A stretch of 64,000 nt of DNA from an uncultured Paracoccaceae bacterium (lineage in GTDB: Bacteria; Pseudomonadota; Alphaproteobacteria; Rhodobacterales; Rhodobacteraceae): NCBI GenBank assembly GCA_938049225.1, contig CALICM010000004.1, positions 22,973-86,972 of the forward strand, given 5' to 3'. This document shows, one piece after another, positions 54,367 to 63,643 of the stretch. The position numbers and the translations under genes were made by a program. The notes under the pieces are model-generated. The model saw only the letters and a program-made list of their open reading frames with translations. It was not told where the DNA came from and searched no databases. Each line of letters opens with the position of its first letter. The stretch's first letter is position 1.

Positions 54367-56743
54367 TTCGCCGCTCAGTCAATCCAAATGGACGACCGGG
54401 TGACAGGCCACTTGCCGTCTGGGCAATGGCCTCTGCGTTGATCCCGAAATGTCGATATAGGTCTCGCACTGTTCCGGTTTGACCAAAATGTTCAACGCCT
54501 AGACCTGCCGTTTGGTGACCGGCTACGCTGCCCAGCCAGCTTAACGTAGCGGGATGGCCATCAATTACTGTTACGATAATGGTGTGACTTGGCAGGTCTT
54601 GCAGCAAACGTTCAATATGCGCGCGCGCATCCGCGTCTCCGCGGGATCGGACGCGCTGTGCAGCTTGCCATCCGGCATTTAGCCGATCCGCCGAGGTCAC
54701 CGCAAGCACACCGATGTCGCGTCGCGTTTCTGCCAGCAGACCAGCGGCAGCAATCGCCTCGGTCGCGATGGTGCCTTGATAGGCAATCACCAGATCACAG
54801 TTCGGCCCCGGTGCGCGTAGCCAATAGGCCCCATCCACGATGCCCTGACGCAGTTTCGTGTCCAGCGCGCGCGCAGGCTGTTCCAGCGGTCGCGTGGACA
54901 GGCGCAGATAGACCGCACCGCCGGTTTCATCGCGCAACCACGTGCGCTCGTCCTGAACCGCATCGCCGTCGCGTTGCATGTAGTCAAAGGCCCACTCCAT
55001 CATCACCGCTAACTCGTCGGCAAAAGCAGGCTCGAAACTGGCCAGACCGTCCTGACTCATCCCGATCAGAGGCGTGGCAATCGACTGGTGCGCACCGCCT
55101 TCAGAGGCAAGACTGACCCCGGAGGGCGTGCCGACCAGAAGAAATCGCGCATCCTGATAGCAGGCATAGTTGAGTGCATCGAGCGCGCGACTGATGAACG
55201 GATCGTAGAGGGTGCCAATCGGCAAAAGCCGCTCGCCAAACAGCGAATGGCTGAGTCCGGCTGCACCCAGCAGCAGGCAAAGGTTCATCTCCGCAATGCC
55301 AAGTTCGATGTGTTGCCCCTGCGGAGAGAACCGCCACTTTTGTGTGCTGGGTATCTGTTCAGCGCGGAAGGTGTCAGCCACTTCAGATCGCCCGAATAGG
55401 CCCCTACGATTTACCCACGGCCCGAGGTTTGTGGACACGGTGACATCCGGCGCCATGGTCACGATCCGCTCAGCCAGGTCGGAATCGCCCTTGGCCAGCG
55501 CATCCAGTATCTTGCCAAAAGCGGCCTGGGTTGAGATGGCCTTGTCGCCCAGTGCCGGGATCTGCGGCACGGCAACACTGGCCGAGGTCGCACGCCGCCG
55601 CCCTTTTTTGAAGAAGGGCGCAGCGCCAAACGCCCGCTGGACCGCTTCGGGTTGACCGTCCAGTCCTTCGAGGGGGTCCCATTCGTGACCAGGCCGCACG
55701 CCCATATCCCCTTGAAACGTGGCCATCTGGCCCTTGGTCATCAGGCCGGCATGGTTGTCCTTGTGCCCGGCCAGCGGTGTTCCCCAACCCTTGACTGTGT
55801 AGGCGATGAAGGCGGTTGGTGTGTCGTCGTCGATACCGTTGAAGGCTGTAGTAAGCGTTTCGATGCAATGTCCGCCAAGGTTGGTCATCAGGCGCGCCAA
55901 TTCCGCATCAGAGCGGCGATCCAGCAGCGCCGTCACCGCGCCCTGATCGCCAATCTCGTCTAGAAGGCGCGCGCGCCACGCGACCCCACCTTGATAGGTC
56001 AGCGCCGAATAGATCGCGTTGGGGCAATTGTCGATCCATCTGCGCAAGGCGTCCCCGCCTGGCTCTGCAAATGCGGCGCGCTGCAACGCACCGTGTTTCA
56101 ACATCTCCACTCGCCAGCCGAAGGCCTCGAAAATTCCAGCGATCCGGTCCTTTAACCCTTCATGCACGATGCCATCAAGGCTTTGGCGGTTGTAATCGAT
56201 GATCCACCAAGTGTTACGCAGCCCGTGCTTCCATCCTTCCTGCAGGCATTCGTAAATGTTGCCCTCATCCAGTTCCGCGTCGCCCATCAGGGAAATCATG
56301 CGGCCCGGCGTGGTCACACTGGACCAATCTTTGGCGATCATGAAATCCTGCACCATTGAGGCAAAGGCCGTGATCGCAACACCAAGACCCACGGACCCGG
56401 TCGAAAAGTCCACGTCGTCCACGTCTTTCGTGCGGCTGGGATAACTTTGCACGCCTCCGTAGCCGCGAAAGTTTTCCAGATTGTCGCGGGTTTGATGGCC
56501 CATCAGGTACTGGATCGCGTGGAACACAGGCCCCGCATGCGGCTTGACGGCGATGCGATCCTCGGGACGCAAAACAGAGAAATAGAGCGCCGTCATGATC
56601 GACACCATTGAGGCAGAGGAGGCCTGATGCCCGCCCACCTTGATTTCGTCCCCGTCGCGCAGGTGATTGGCGTTGTGGATGGTCCAGCAGGCAAGCCACA
56701 GCACCTTCTTTTCAATCTCCTTAAGCAGATCGAGATCGCTCAT
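54350..56743 (-). CDS. AceE-like transketolase / thiamine-diphosphate enzyme
   Basis: The 797-residue product contains both halves of a ThDP enzyme in one chain. The N-terminal part has KVGGHQASSASMVSIMTALYF, KPHAGPVFHAIQYLMG and the ThDP-metal motif MGDAELDEGN...DYN. The C-terminal part has the catalytic Glu region GQHIELGIAEMNLCLLLGAAG and PSGVSLASEGGAHQSI. It resembles the homodimeric pyruvate dehydrogenase E1 (AceE), shorter than its usual 880-900, and occurs here without E2 or E3. It probably decarboxylates or transfers a ketol group from a 2-keto acid. ATG overlaps the thioesterase stop. Confidence 0.85.
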   Translation of the reverse strand: MSDLDLLKEIEKKVLWLACWTIHNANHLRDGDEIKVGGHQASSASMVSIMTALYFSVLRPEDRIAVKPHAGPVFHAIQYLMGHQTRDNLENFRGYGGVQSYPSRTKDVDDVDFSTGSVGLGVAITAFASMVQDFMIAKDWSSVTTPGRMISLMGDAELDEGNIYECLQEGWKHGLRNTWWIIDYNRQSLDGIVHEGLKDRIAGIFEAFGWRVEMLKHGALQRAAFAEPGGDALRRWIDNCPNAIYSALTYQGGVAWRARLLDEIGDQGAVTALLDRRSDAELARLMTNLGGHCIETLTTAFNGIDDDTPTAFIAYTVKGWGTPLAGHKDNHAGLMTKGQMATFQGDMGVRPGHEWDPLEGLDGQPEAVQRAFGAAPFFKKGRRRATSASVAVPQIPALGDKAISTQAAFGKILDALAKGDSDLAERIVTMAPDVTVSTNLGPWVNRRGLFGRSEVADTFRAEQIPSTQKWRFSPQGQHIELGIAEMNLCLLLGAAGLSHSLFGERLLPIGTLYDPFISRALDALNYACYQDARFLLVGTPSGVSLASEGGAHQSIATPLIGMSQDGLASFEPAFADELAVMMEWAFDYMQRDGDAVQDERTWLRDETGGAVYLRLSTRPLEQPARALDTKLRQGIVDGAYWLRAPGPNCDLVIAYQGTIATEAIAAAGLLAETRRDIGVLAVTSADRLNAGWQAAQRVRSRGDADARAHIERLLQDLPSHTIIVTVIDGHPATLSWLGSVAGHQTAGLGVEHFGQTGTVRDLYRHFGINAEAIAQTASGLSPGRPFGLTERRNGTVS

Positions 56744-57141
56744 CTGCGCGCGCTCGCCTTGGCCAGCAATGTATCCTGATCGACAATGGCGCGGGCCATG
56801 CGACCTTTGCCAATCCGCCCTCCTTCATCCTCGGCCCAAACGTCGAACCAGTAGAGCGGCCCCTCGCGCTCGGTGAATTTCGCGGTTGCGCTCACGGTCG
56901 CGCCAAGCGGTGTTGGTGCGGTATGAGACACCTCGATGCGCGCGCCGACAGACACTTTTCCCTCATCCAGCAGCGGGGCAAGCAAAGCGGCGCAGGCCCG
57001 TTCCATATCGGCAATCATATACGGCGTTCCGAACACGGGCGGCAGCGCCTCACCCTCTTCGGCCAAGGCCGCCGCTGTGCGTGTTTCATCGACTGTCGCG
57101 CGCAACTGATGTGTCGCGCCGGGATTTAGCGTCGTTGCCAT
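56740..57141 (-). CDS. FlK-like hotdog thioesterase
   Basis: The 133-residue hotdog-fold protein has GTPYMIADMERACAALL with the conserved Glu helix, KVSVGARIEVSHTAPTPLGATV and FDVWAEDEGGRIGKG. These are marks of the fluoroacetyl-CoA thioesterase (FlK)-like group, which hydrolyses acyl-CoAs. It would release an acid or recycle CoA from a pathway intermediate. It is coupled to the transketolase gene by a 4-base overlap. Confidence 0.83.
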   Translation of the reverse strand: MATTLNPGATHQLRATVDETRTAAALAEEGEALPPVFGTPYMIADMERACAALLAPLLDEGKVSVGARIEVSHTAPTPLGATVSATAKFTEREGPLYWFDVWAEDEGGRIGKGRMARAIVDQDTLLAKASARR

Positions 57142-57157
57142 CTCGCCATCCTTTGCC

Positions 57158-57868
57158 TCAAGCGATTGTCAAAGTCAGAAAACCCGCCGTGTGAAAGCGC
57201 ACAAGCGTTTCAAAGCTATCTTCAGGCGGGCGTCGCGAGGCGCGCCCCGACAGTCGTTCAGGGCGACCCGTGGCGGCACAGATCCCCAGCATCGCGGCAA
57301 CCATGGCGGAGAATCCGTCAACGACATCTTCGGGGTCGGCCCCGGCCAGTGCGCGCTGCAGCTCAGCAATGTATTCGCGTGCGGTCTGGTCATAGTGGCG
57401 CGCGATGATTCCGGTCCCGAGGGGGGAATTGGCGAGCCGACCCATAAGGGCCGCGTAGTTGCGCCAACCCTCGTCACCGTGGCTGGCGGACTGGATGAAC
57501 GGGCTGACATAGTCGCGCACCAACTGCATGATGGAGATCGCTGCGCCGCCCGCGCGCTGGCGCGCCTCAGCCAGCGCTTCGCGCCGCAGTCCCGTCATGA
57601 TGTCGGCGCGCCGTGCGACCACGGCATCAAACAACTGCTCTTTGGGCCCGAAGTGATATCCCACGGAATGGATTTGCAAACCTGCCGCTGCAGCCACGTC
57701 TCGGATGGAAGCCCCATCGTATCCGCGATCCGCAAACAGCTGTTCCGCCGCATCCAGAATACGTTCACGGGTCTGATCAGATCGTCCCCCCTTGGGCCGC
57801 CCCGGTTTACGTGGCAGATCGGGCTCTACACCCAGTTTCAGGCTGCTAAGTTGTTGGCGCATCGTCAT
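57158..57868 (-). CDS. TetR family regulator
   Basis: The 236-residue product has an N-terminal helix-turn-helix (RERILDAAEQLFADRGYDGASIRDVAAAAGL, VGYHFGPKEQLFDAVVARR) after a basic arm rich in PRKPGRPKGGRS, and a ligand-binding helical domain. ATG 57868 overlaps the BKACE stop (ATGA). Being inside the operon, it probably controls the whole set; the ligand may be an acyl-CoA or an aromatic compound, not known. Confidence 0.9.
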   Translation of the reverse strand: MTMRQQLSSLKLGVEPDLPRKPGRPKGGRSDQTRERILDAAEQLFADRGYDGASIRDVAAAAGLQIHSVGYHFGPKEQLFDAVVARRADIMTGLRREALAEARQRAGGAAISIMQLVRDYVSPFIQSASHGDEGWRNYAALMGRLANSPLGTGIIARHYDQTAREYIAELQRALAGADPEDVVDGFSAMVAAMLGICAATGRPERLSGRASRRPPEDSFETLVRFHTAGFLTLTIA

Positions 57869-58791
57869 GCCGCCATCCTTTGCGTGGACAGTGACAGCAT
57901 CTTTCGCGCCTCTTCCGGTGTGGCCGCCCGGCAGCCGAGGGTTTCGATCAGGCTCTTGGCCGTGCGCACCTGATCGGCATTGGACAACGACAGTGTTCCC
58001 GGGCCGGCCCACAGAGAATCTTCCAGGCCAACGCGCACGTGGCCGCCGCCCGAGACGACGGTCGCAGCAACGCGCATCTGATGCGCGCCTGCCCCAAGGG
58101 CGGACCAGACCATGTCATCGCCAAAAAGGCGTGCCGCAGTGCGGCGCATATGCGCAATGTCGTCGGGATGCGCGCCGATGCCGCCCAGCAAGCCAAACAC
58201 GGTCTGCACAAAAAACGGCGGCTGCACCGCCCCTTTGTCCGCAAAATGCGCCAGGTTGTAGAGGTGCGCGGTGTCGTAGCATTCAAATTCAAACCGGGTG
58301 CCGTTGTCCTGGCAGGTCGCTAGAACATAGTCGATGTCGCTGTAGCTGTTGCGGAAAACGAGGTCCTTTGACCCTTCCAGATGCGCCTGTTCCCAGCCTT
58401 GCAGATCGGGATAGCGTTTCTGCATCGGGAACAACCCCATGTTCATCGACCCCATGTTGAGCGATGCCAGTTGTGGCGCAAGTTGTGCCGCCGGACGTGC
58501 GCGTTCCTCCACCATCATGTAAGGACTGCCGCCCGTGGTCAGGTTCAGGATGGCATCCGTTTGCGCCGCAATCGGCGGTACAATGCGTTGAAAACCCTCT
58601 AAACTCTGGTCGGGCTGACCCGTCTCGTCGTTGCGCGCATGCAGGTGCAAGATCGCCGCACCCGCCTCGGCCGCTGCAACGGCTGACGACACGATGGCAT
58701 CCGAATTGGCAGGCAAATACGGCGACATCGAGGGTGTGTGGATCGCACCCGTGATGGCGCAGGTGATGATGACGGGGCGAGGTTTTGCCAT
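57865..58791 (-). CDS. Beta-keto acid cleavage enzyme (BKACE, DUF849)
   Basis: The 308-residue TIM-barrel enzyme has ITCAITGAIHTPSMSPYLP, the zinc ligands His-x-His in ILHLHARND, and VRVGLEDSLW near the C-terminus. BKACE proteins condense a beta-keto acid with acetyl-CoA to give acetoacetate and a new acyl-CoA; 3-keto-5-aminohexanoate is the classic substrate, dehydrocarnitine another. It starts 8 bases after the molybdenum subunit stop. Confidence 0.93.
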   Translation of the reverse strand: MAKPRPVIITCAITGAIHTPSMSPYLPANSDAIVSSAVAAAEAGAAILHLHARNDETGQPDQSLEGFQRIVPPIAAQTDAILNLTTGGSPYMMVEERARPAAQLAPQLASLNMGSMNMGLFPMQKRYPDLQGWEQAHLEGSKDLVFRNSYSDIDYVLATCQDNGTRFEFECYDTAHLYNLAHFADKGAVQPPFFVQTVFGLLGGIGAHPDDIAHMRRTAARLFGDDMVWSALGAGAHQMRVAATVVSGGGHVRVGLEDSLWAGPGTLSLSNADQVRTAKSLIETLGCRAATPEEARKMLSLSTQRMAA

Positions 58792-58799
58792 ATGCTTTC

Positions 58800-61280
58800 C
58801 TACGCGGTCGCCCCTTGCTCGGCATCACGGATCAGTCCGCGCAAGATGGGCGGGGTGACAGGCAATGACGTGATTTTGACGCCGTGATCGGACAATGCAT
58901 CCTCGATTGCACTGCTCAGCGCGGATGGCGCGCCCAGCCGACCGCCCTCGCCACCGCCCTTGATGCCGTATTCGGTGAACGGTGATGGCGTCTCAACATG
59001 ACCAAGCTTGAAGTTGCGCGGCATCTCGTTGGCCGTGGGCATGGCGAATTCGGCAAAATTGGGATTGGTGAACTGCCCGTCAGCGTCATAAATGAACTGC
59101 TCGCTCAGCGTGGTGCCGATGCCGTTGGCTGTCCCGCCCCAAACCTGCCCGGCCAACGTGCGCGGGTTCACCATCGTTCCGTTGTCATGCACGGCGGCGT
59201 AATCGAGGATTTCGACCTTGCCGGTGCCGGGATCGACCTCGACAGCGACGATGTGACAGATGTGTCCAACGATTGGATAAAAGATGCCAAGGTGGCTGCG
59301 ATCCTCGGCGGGGTCGGTCGACAACGGATGATCATAGACGGCCGTTGTCTCAAGCCCACTGTCAAACTCTTCACCGTCCGGAAAGCTGAGGCGAAAGAAG
59401 CTGGAGGTCAACGCGATCTCACCAAAAGGCTTTTCCTGATCGTTCAGGCCCTTGACGGCAACCGTGCCATTGCGAAGTTCAACATCCTCGGGGCGGCGTT
59501 GCAGCATATGTGCCCCAAAGCGTTTCAACCGCTCTTCTAGCTTGATCGCGGCACTCACACAGGCACCGGCAATCATCGCGGTGAACCGGCTACCTTGGGG
59601 GCCCACACCGTTGAAACCGGACTGGCTATCGGAATAGTTGAACACGATGTCTTCTGGCGCGATGGTCAATCGCTCGGCCAGGATTTGCGCCACAACGGTT
59701 TCGGGCGAATTGCCCACCATGGGTGAATTCAGCGTCACAAACATCTTGCCCGACGGATCGAGCCTGACGGTGATCCCCTCGGGCGTTGAGGTCAGCGTGA
59801 AGCCTGGCGTTTCCTTGTTGTTGAGAGACCACCATTCGGTTGGTCCATAGACGCTGCGCTCCATGCAGGTGGCGAGGCCGACGCCGACGCACCGTCCCTC
59901 GGCGCGCATTGCCTTGGCCTTGTCACGCCAGCCGTCGAAGTCGAACATCGACTTTGCCTCGGCCAGTACTTTTTGGAAATTACCGCTGTCATAGATGTTG
60001 CCAGTTGGGATCATGTAAGGAAACTGATCGGGCTGGATCATGTTTTGCTCGCGCAGCGCCACCGGGTCGCGTCCCATTTCCTCGGCGGCGGCATCCGCCA
60101 TACGTTCCATCACCCAATTGGTCACTTCGGACCCGAACCCACGATAGGGGCCCTGTTGCGTCTTATTGGTCAAAACAGCGATCACCCGCATCCCAAAACT
60201 CTGGATCTGGTAGGGTCCGGTGACCTGCGCCATCGCGTTGCCATGTGTGCCGACGCCGAATTGAAGGTACGCGCCATAATCGTCCATGACGGTAAACCGC
60301 AGCGATGTGAATGTGCCATCCTCTGCCACCGCCAGTTCAGCATCATAAAGCCGGTCCGAGCCGTGACTGTCCGAGTTGGTAAAGTGTTCCAGCCGGTCTT
60401 CAATGTACTTCACAGGCACACCTGCCAGTCGCGCAAGACCCGCTGTAAGGATGATGATCTTGTGGTTGAACACCTTGGAGCCGAAACTGCCGCCAGTAAG
60501 CACCGGAATGATCCGCAATTCACCCGGCGAGACCCGTAGCGAGCCACCGATAACGAATGGGATGAAGTTGTAGAAATTCGAATTGGAATGGATGGTATAG
60601 CCGCCTTTGAACGGATCGAATTGCGCCACCACTCCGCAGGTTTCAATCGCCTGAGCGGACGAGCGTTGCCAGCGGAGCCGTCGTTTCACGACGGTATGAG
60701 CGTCGGCAAAATGCTGATCGACGTCGCCAAAGCTGAAGCTTTCATCCAGCGCCACATTGCTTTCGCGATCTTCGGGATGCAGCAGCGCATCGCCCGTGGC
60801 TGCGGCAGATGCTTCGATGTCAACGTTGGCAGGGAGGATTTCCCACTCCACCTCGACGAGTTCGGCGGCATCCTCGGCGATGTAGCGATCTTCGGCCACA
60901 ACCGCGGCGACGACCTCGCCCACGTGACGGACCTTGCCAATGGACATAGGGTGCTGCGTGATGGGGGGCGATGCAAAGCTGGGACACGGATCAACAACCG
61001 TTGCCATGTCGTCGCCCGTGTAAACGCCGATCACACCGGGCAGCGCCTTGGCCTTCGAGGTGTCGATGCTGACGATACGCGCATGGGCGTGTGGGCTCGA
61101 AACCATCGCGGCATGCGCCATGCCCGGCACCGCCACGTCATCGATATAACCGCCCTTTCCAGACAGAATGCGCGGATCCTCAACCCTCTTCATGCTTTGC
61201 CCGATCCAGGTCAGTCCGGCCCGGGGCATTTCGCGTTGACGGCTGGGTGGAATGACGTTGCTTTTCAGATGCTGTGACAT
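58800..61280 (-). CDS. Molybdenum hydroxylase large subunit (CoxL/XdhB type, form II)
   Basis: The 826-residue product binds the molybdopterin-cytosine cofactor. It has the N-terminal domain RVEDPRILSGKGGYIDDV, GGSFGSK, the form-II style loop PYRGFGSE (true CO dehydrogenases have AYXCSFR), and the catalytic Glu in IKGGGEGGRLG. It should hydroxylate a carbon next to nitrogen or a carbonyl in an unknown heterocycle or aldehyde. It acts with the next two genes. Confidence 0.93.
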   Translation of the reverse strand: MSQHLKSNVIPPSRQREMPRAGLTWIGQSMKRVEDPRILSGKGGYIDDVAVPGMAHAAMVSSPHAHARIVSIDTSKAKALPGVIGVYTGDDMATVVDPCPSFASPPITQHPMSIGKVRHVGEVVAAVVAEDRYIAEDAAELVEVEWEILPANVDIEASAAATGDALLHPEDRESNVALDESFSFGDVDQHFADAHTVVKRRLRWQRSSAQAIETCGVVAQFDPFKGGYTIHSNSNFYNFIPFVIGGSLRVSPGELRIIPVLTGGSFGSKVFNHKIIILTAGLARLAGVPVKYIEDRLEHFTNSDSHGSDRLYDAELAVAEDGTFTSLRFTVMDDYGAYLQFGVGTHGNAMAQVTGPYQIQSFGMRVIAVLTNKTQQGPYRGFGSEVTNWVMERMADAAAEEMGRDPVALREQNMIQPDQFPYMIPTGNIYDSGNFQKVLAEAKSMFDFDGWRDKAKAMRAEGRCVGVGLATCMERSVYGPTEWWSLNNKETPGFTLTSTPEGITVRLDPSGKMFVTLNSPMVGNSPETVVAQILAERLTIAPEDIVFNYSDSQSGFNGVGPQGSRFTAMIAGACVSAAIKLEERLKRFGAHMLQRRPEDVELRNGTVAVKGLNDQEKPFGEIALTSSFFRLSFPDGEEFDSGLETTAVYDHPLSTDPAEDRSHLGIFYPIVGHICHIVAVEVDPGTGKVEILDYAAVHDNGTMVNPRTLAGQVWGGTANGIGTTLSEQFIYDADGQFTNPNFAEFAMPTANEMPRNFKLGHVETPSPFTEYGIKGGGEGGRLGAPSALSSAIEDALSDHGVKITSLPVTPPILRGLIRDAEQGATA

Positions 61281-61298
61281 GGCTTTTGTCCTCCGACG

Positions 61299-61802
61299 TC
61301 AGACGGGCTGAAGTGTGGTTTCGCTCTCACGCTCGCGCAGTTTTGCGGCGGCAGAACGGATCGCGCTGATGATGAATTCATAGCCCGTACACCGGCACAG
61401 ATTGCCCGAGATCGCCTCGCGAATTTCGTCGTCGCTTGGGTCGGGGTTTTGCGCCAGCAATTCCTGGGCGGTGGCCAGCATTCCCGGCGTGCAAAAGCCG
61501 CATTGCAGGCCGTGTTCCTCCCAGAACGCCTGTTGGATCGGGTGCAGATCGTCACCCTGCGCCAACCCTTCGACGGTTGTGATCTCGGCGCCTTCGGCCT
61601 GCACTGCAAACATCAGGCAGGACCGTACAGCACGTCCATCGACAACCACGTTGCAAGAACCGCAAACACCGTGCTCGCACCCCACATGCGTGCCGGGTAG
61701 CGACAGTTCATGTCGGATGAAATCCGACAGCAGCATGCGCGGCGGTACGGTGGCGTGGCGCGTGCGGCCATTCACATTCACTTCGATCGATACCTTGGTC
61801 AT
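61299..61802 (-). CDS. Molybdenum hydroxylase small 2Fe-2S subunit (CoxS type)
   Basis: The 167-residue product has two iron-sulphur centres: the plant-ferredoxin-like CEHGVCGSC with its fourth Cys in VRSCLM, and LQCGFCTPGML plus LCRCTGYEF. It carries electrons from the molybdenum centre to FAD. The start at ATG 61802 has GGAGG upstream and is the usual family length. Confidence 0.95.
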   Translation of the reverse strand: MTKVSIEVNVNGRTRHATVPPRMLLSDFIRHELSLPGTHVGCEHGVCGSCNVVVDGRAVRSCLMFAVQAEGAEITTVEGLAQGDDLHPIQQAFWEEHGLQCGFCTPGMLATAQELLAQNPDPSDDEIREAISGNLCRCTGYEFIISAIRSAAAKLRERESETTLQPV

Positions 61803-61833
61803 CTTAATCCTCCCTCTTTGAGCACACCGCGCT

Positions 61834-62694
61834 TTATCCGGCCCTCGATACGGCAACGTTCAGAACACGCGGCAGCAATGCGCGAACGAGGTCACGTTTG
61901 TAGGCGGCGTTGCCGGTCGCGCTGTCTGCCGGGTCTGCCGCTTGCGCGGCGGCGTCCGCGACCTGAACAAACAGCGCCGCGCCCGGTGTCTGGCAAACTA
62001 TGGCATCTTCGGCGGCCGTCAGCCGCGCTGCGGAAGTTTCAACCCCGGCCATCGCGATGCGCGGTGCGGTGATCTTGCCATCTTCGATTTGCAGGGTCGC
62101 CACGATCGTGCACCATGCGTAGTCACCACGGCGCATCGCCACTTCTTCAAATCCCCATCCGGTGCCGGGTAAAGGTTTGGGTATACGCACCTCGGTCAGC
62201 ATTTCGTCCGCCGTGATCACGGTTTCATAGATACCGATGAAAAAATCGCGGGCCGGCACCGTTCGGCTAGAACCGACCTTGGAGAGAACCAAATCAGCCT
62301 CAAGTATCTGCATTATTGCTGGCATTTCGGATGCGGCATCCGCGTGACACAGGTTACCGCATAGCGTGCCGCGATTGCGCACTGCGGCGTGCGCAATCCA
62401 GTCATAGGCCTCTGCCATGATCGGCAAGTGTTCAAGGATCAGCGGCGACGACTTGATGGCGGCGTGACGGGCCAGAGCGCCGATGGCTATAACGTCGCCA
62501 TCCTCGCGTATGTAGTTCAATTCGCTAAGCTGGTTGATGTCGACTAGGCGTGCGGGCTGCGCAAGCCGGTAGTTCATCATCGGCACAAGACTTTGGCCGC
62601 CCGCAAGGATTTGCGTGTCATCCCCCGATGCCAGCAAGCCGAGGGCCGCATGCAGATCGTTAGGCCGTTCATACTGGAATGCAGATGGCTTCAT
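61834..62694 (-). CDS. Molybdenum hydroxylase FAD subunit (CoxM type)
   Basis: The 286-residue product has the FAD-pyrophosphate motifs ILAGGQSLVPMMNYRLAQP and TLCGNLCHADAASEMPA. It passes electrons to an external acceptor. GGGAGG lies 8 bases before ATG 62694. The gene order FAD, FeS, Mo is standard for coxMSL-like operons. Confidence 0.95.
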   Translation of the reverse strand: MKPSAFQYERPNDLHAALGLLASGDDTQILAGGQSLVPMMNYRLAQPARLVDINQLSELNYIREDGDVIAIGALARHAAIKSSPLILEHLPIMAEAYDWIAHAAVRNRGTLCGNLCHADAASEMPAIMQILEADLVLSKVGSSRTVPARDFFIGIYETVITADEMLTEVRIPKPLPGTGWGFEEVAMRRGDYAWCTIVATLQIEDGKITAPRIAMAGVETSAARLTAAEDAIVCQTPGAALFVQVADAAAQAADPADSATGNAAYKRDLVRALLPRVLNVAVSRAG

Positions 62695-62716
62695 GTGTTT
62701 TCCTCCCTCTTTCTTT

Positions 62717-63637
62717 TCAGCCCGCGAAACGTGGCTCTGGGACACCGCGAATGCCCAAGCCGCGAATGCGAAATAGGCTCCCGGCGGCGAATTGCGGTTT
62801 GGTCTGTTTTGCAAACCCGTCATGCGCAGCGGGATGGGCCACTCGTGCCATCGATGTGACGTAGATGTCCTCAAGGTCGGGACCGCCAAACATTACCGAT
62901 GTGATGTTGCGCACCGGCATGGAGATTTTCCGCTCCACACTGCCGTCCGGCGCATAGCGGATCAAATCGCCAGAAATAACCTGAGCGTTCCACAGATACC
63001 CTTCTGCATCTACAGTGGAACCATCTGCAAAGCCCGCATCATCGTGGGTCGACGCAAATACGCGCTTATTTCCAGGCATCCCTGTGGCCAGATCATAATC
63101 ATAGGCCCAGATTTCATTCTTGAATGTATCGGCGAAATAGAATGTTGCGTCGTCCGGGCTCCAACAGGGACCATTCGAACATATGATCCCGTCTTCGATC
63201 TTATGCAGGCTCAGGTCCGAGTCCAGTCGCCACAGCCCACATATCCCCAGTTCTTCCATGTCATCCATGCCGCCAGCAAAGAACCGGCCAAGACGGTCGC
63301 ATTTGCCATCATTCAGCCGCGCTCGGGACGGATCGTCATCGATCAATGCGATTAATTCCGTTTTACCAGTGTCGAAATCAAACGTATGAAAACCATCGGC
63401 CAGCGCCAAAACGGCACCGCCGCCTCTACGTAAAGCCATGGCACCCACATCTTTCGACAACGGCCAGGATTGTACCGCGCCCGTCAGCGGATCAAGCCGC
63501 CAGATCGCGTTCTTACCAACGCGTGGTCCGGTACTGTCGACCCAGTAAAGAAGCCCGGTCTCGGCATCCCAAACCGGACCTTCACCCAGATGGTTTTCAC
63601 ATTTCAGAACGCATTCTATCGTGAATTCCGCGACCAC
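62717..63637 (-). CDS. SMP-30/gluconolactonase-family lactonase
   Basis: The 306-residue six-bladed propeller has ENHLGEGPVWDAETGLLYWVD with the metal-ligand Glu, NDGKCDRLGRFFAGGM, ICSNGPCWSPDDATFYFADT and DGSTVDAEGYLWNA with the metal Asn/Asp. It opens sugar or other lactones. I choose GTG 63637, with AAGGAC 7 bases upstream; TTG 63643 is also in frame. It is the first gene of the minus-strand operon down to about 54 kb. Confidence 0.88.
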   Translation of the reverse strand: MVAEFTIECVLKCENHLGEGPVWDAETGLLYWVDSTGPRVGKNAIWRLDPLTGAVQSWPLSKDVGAMALRRGGGAVLALADGFHTFDFDTGKTELIALIDDDPSRARLNDGKCDRLGRFFAGGMDDMEELGICGLWRLDSDLSLHKIEDGIICSNGPCWSPDDATFYFADTFKNEIWAYDYDLATGMPGNKRVFASTHDDAGFADGSTVDAEGYLWNAQVISGDLIRYAPDGSVERKISMPVRNITSVMFGGPDLEDIYVTSMARVAHPAAHDGFAKQTKPQFAAGSLFRIRGLGIRGVPEPRFAG

Positions 63638-63643
63638 ATCCAA

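Noticed and set aside
58800..62694. True aerobic CO dehydrogenase (coxMSL)
   Set aside because: The large subunit lacks the AYXCSFR active-site loop of form I and has PYRGFGSE instead; context lacks CO-specific accessory genes.
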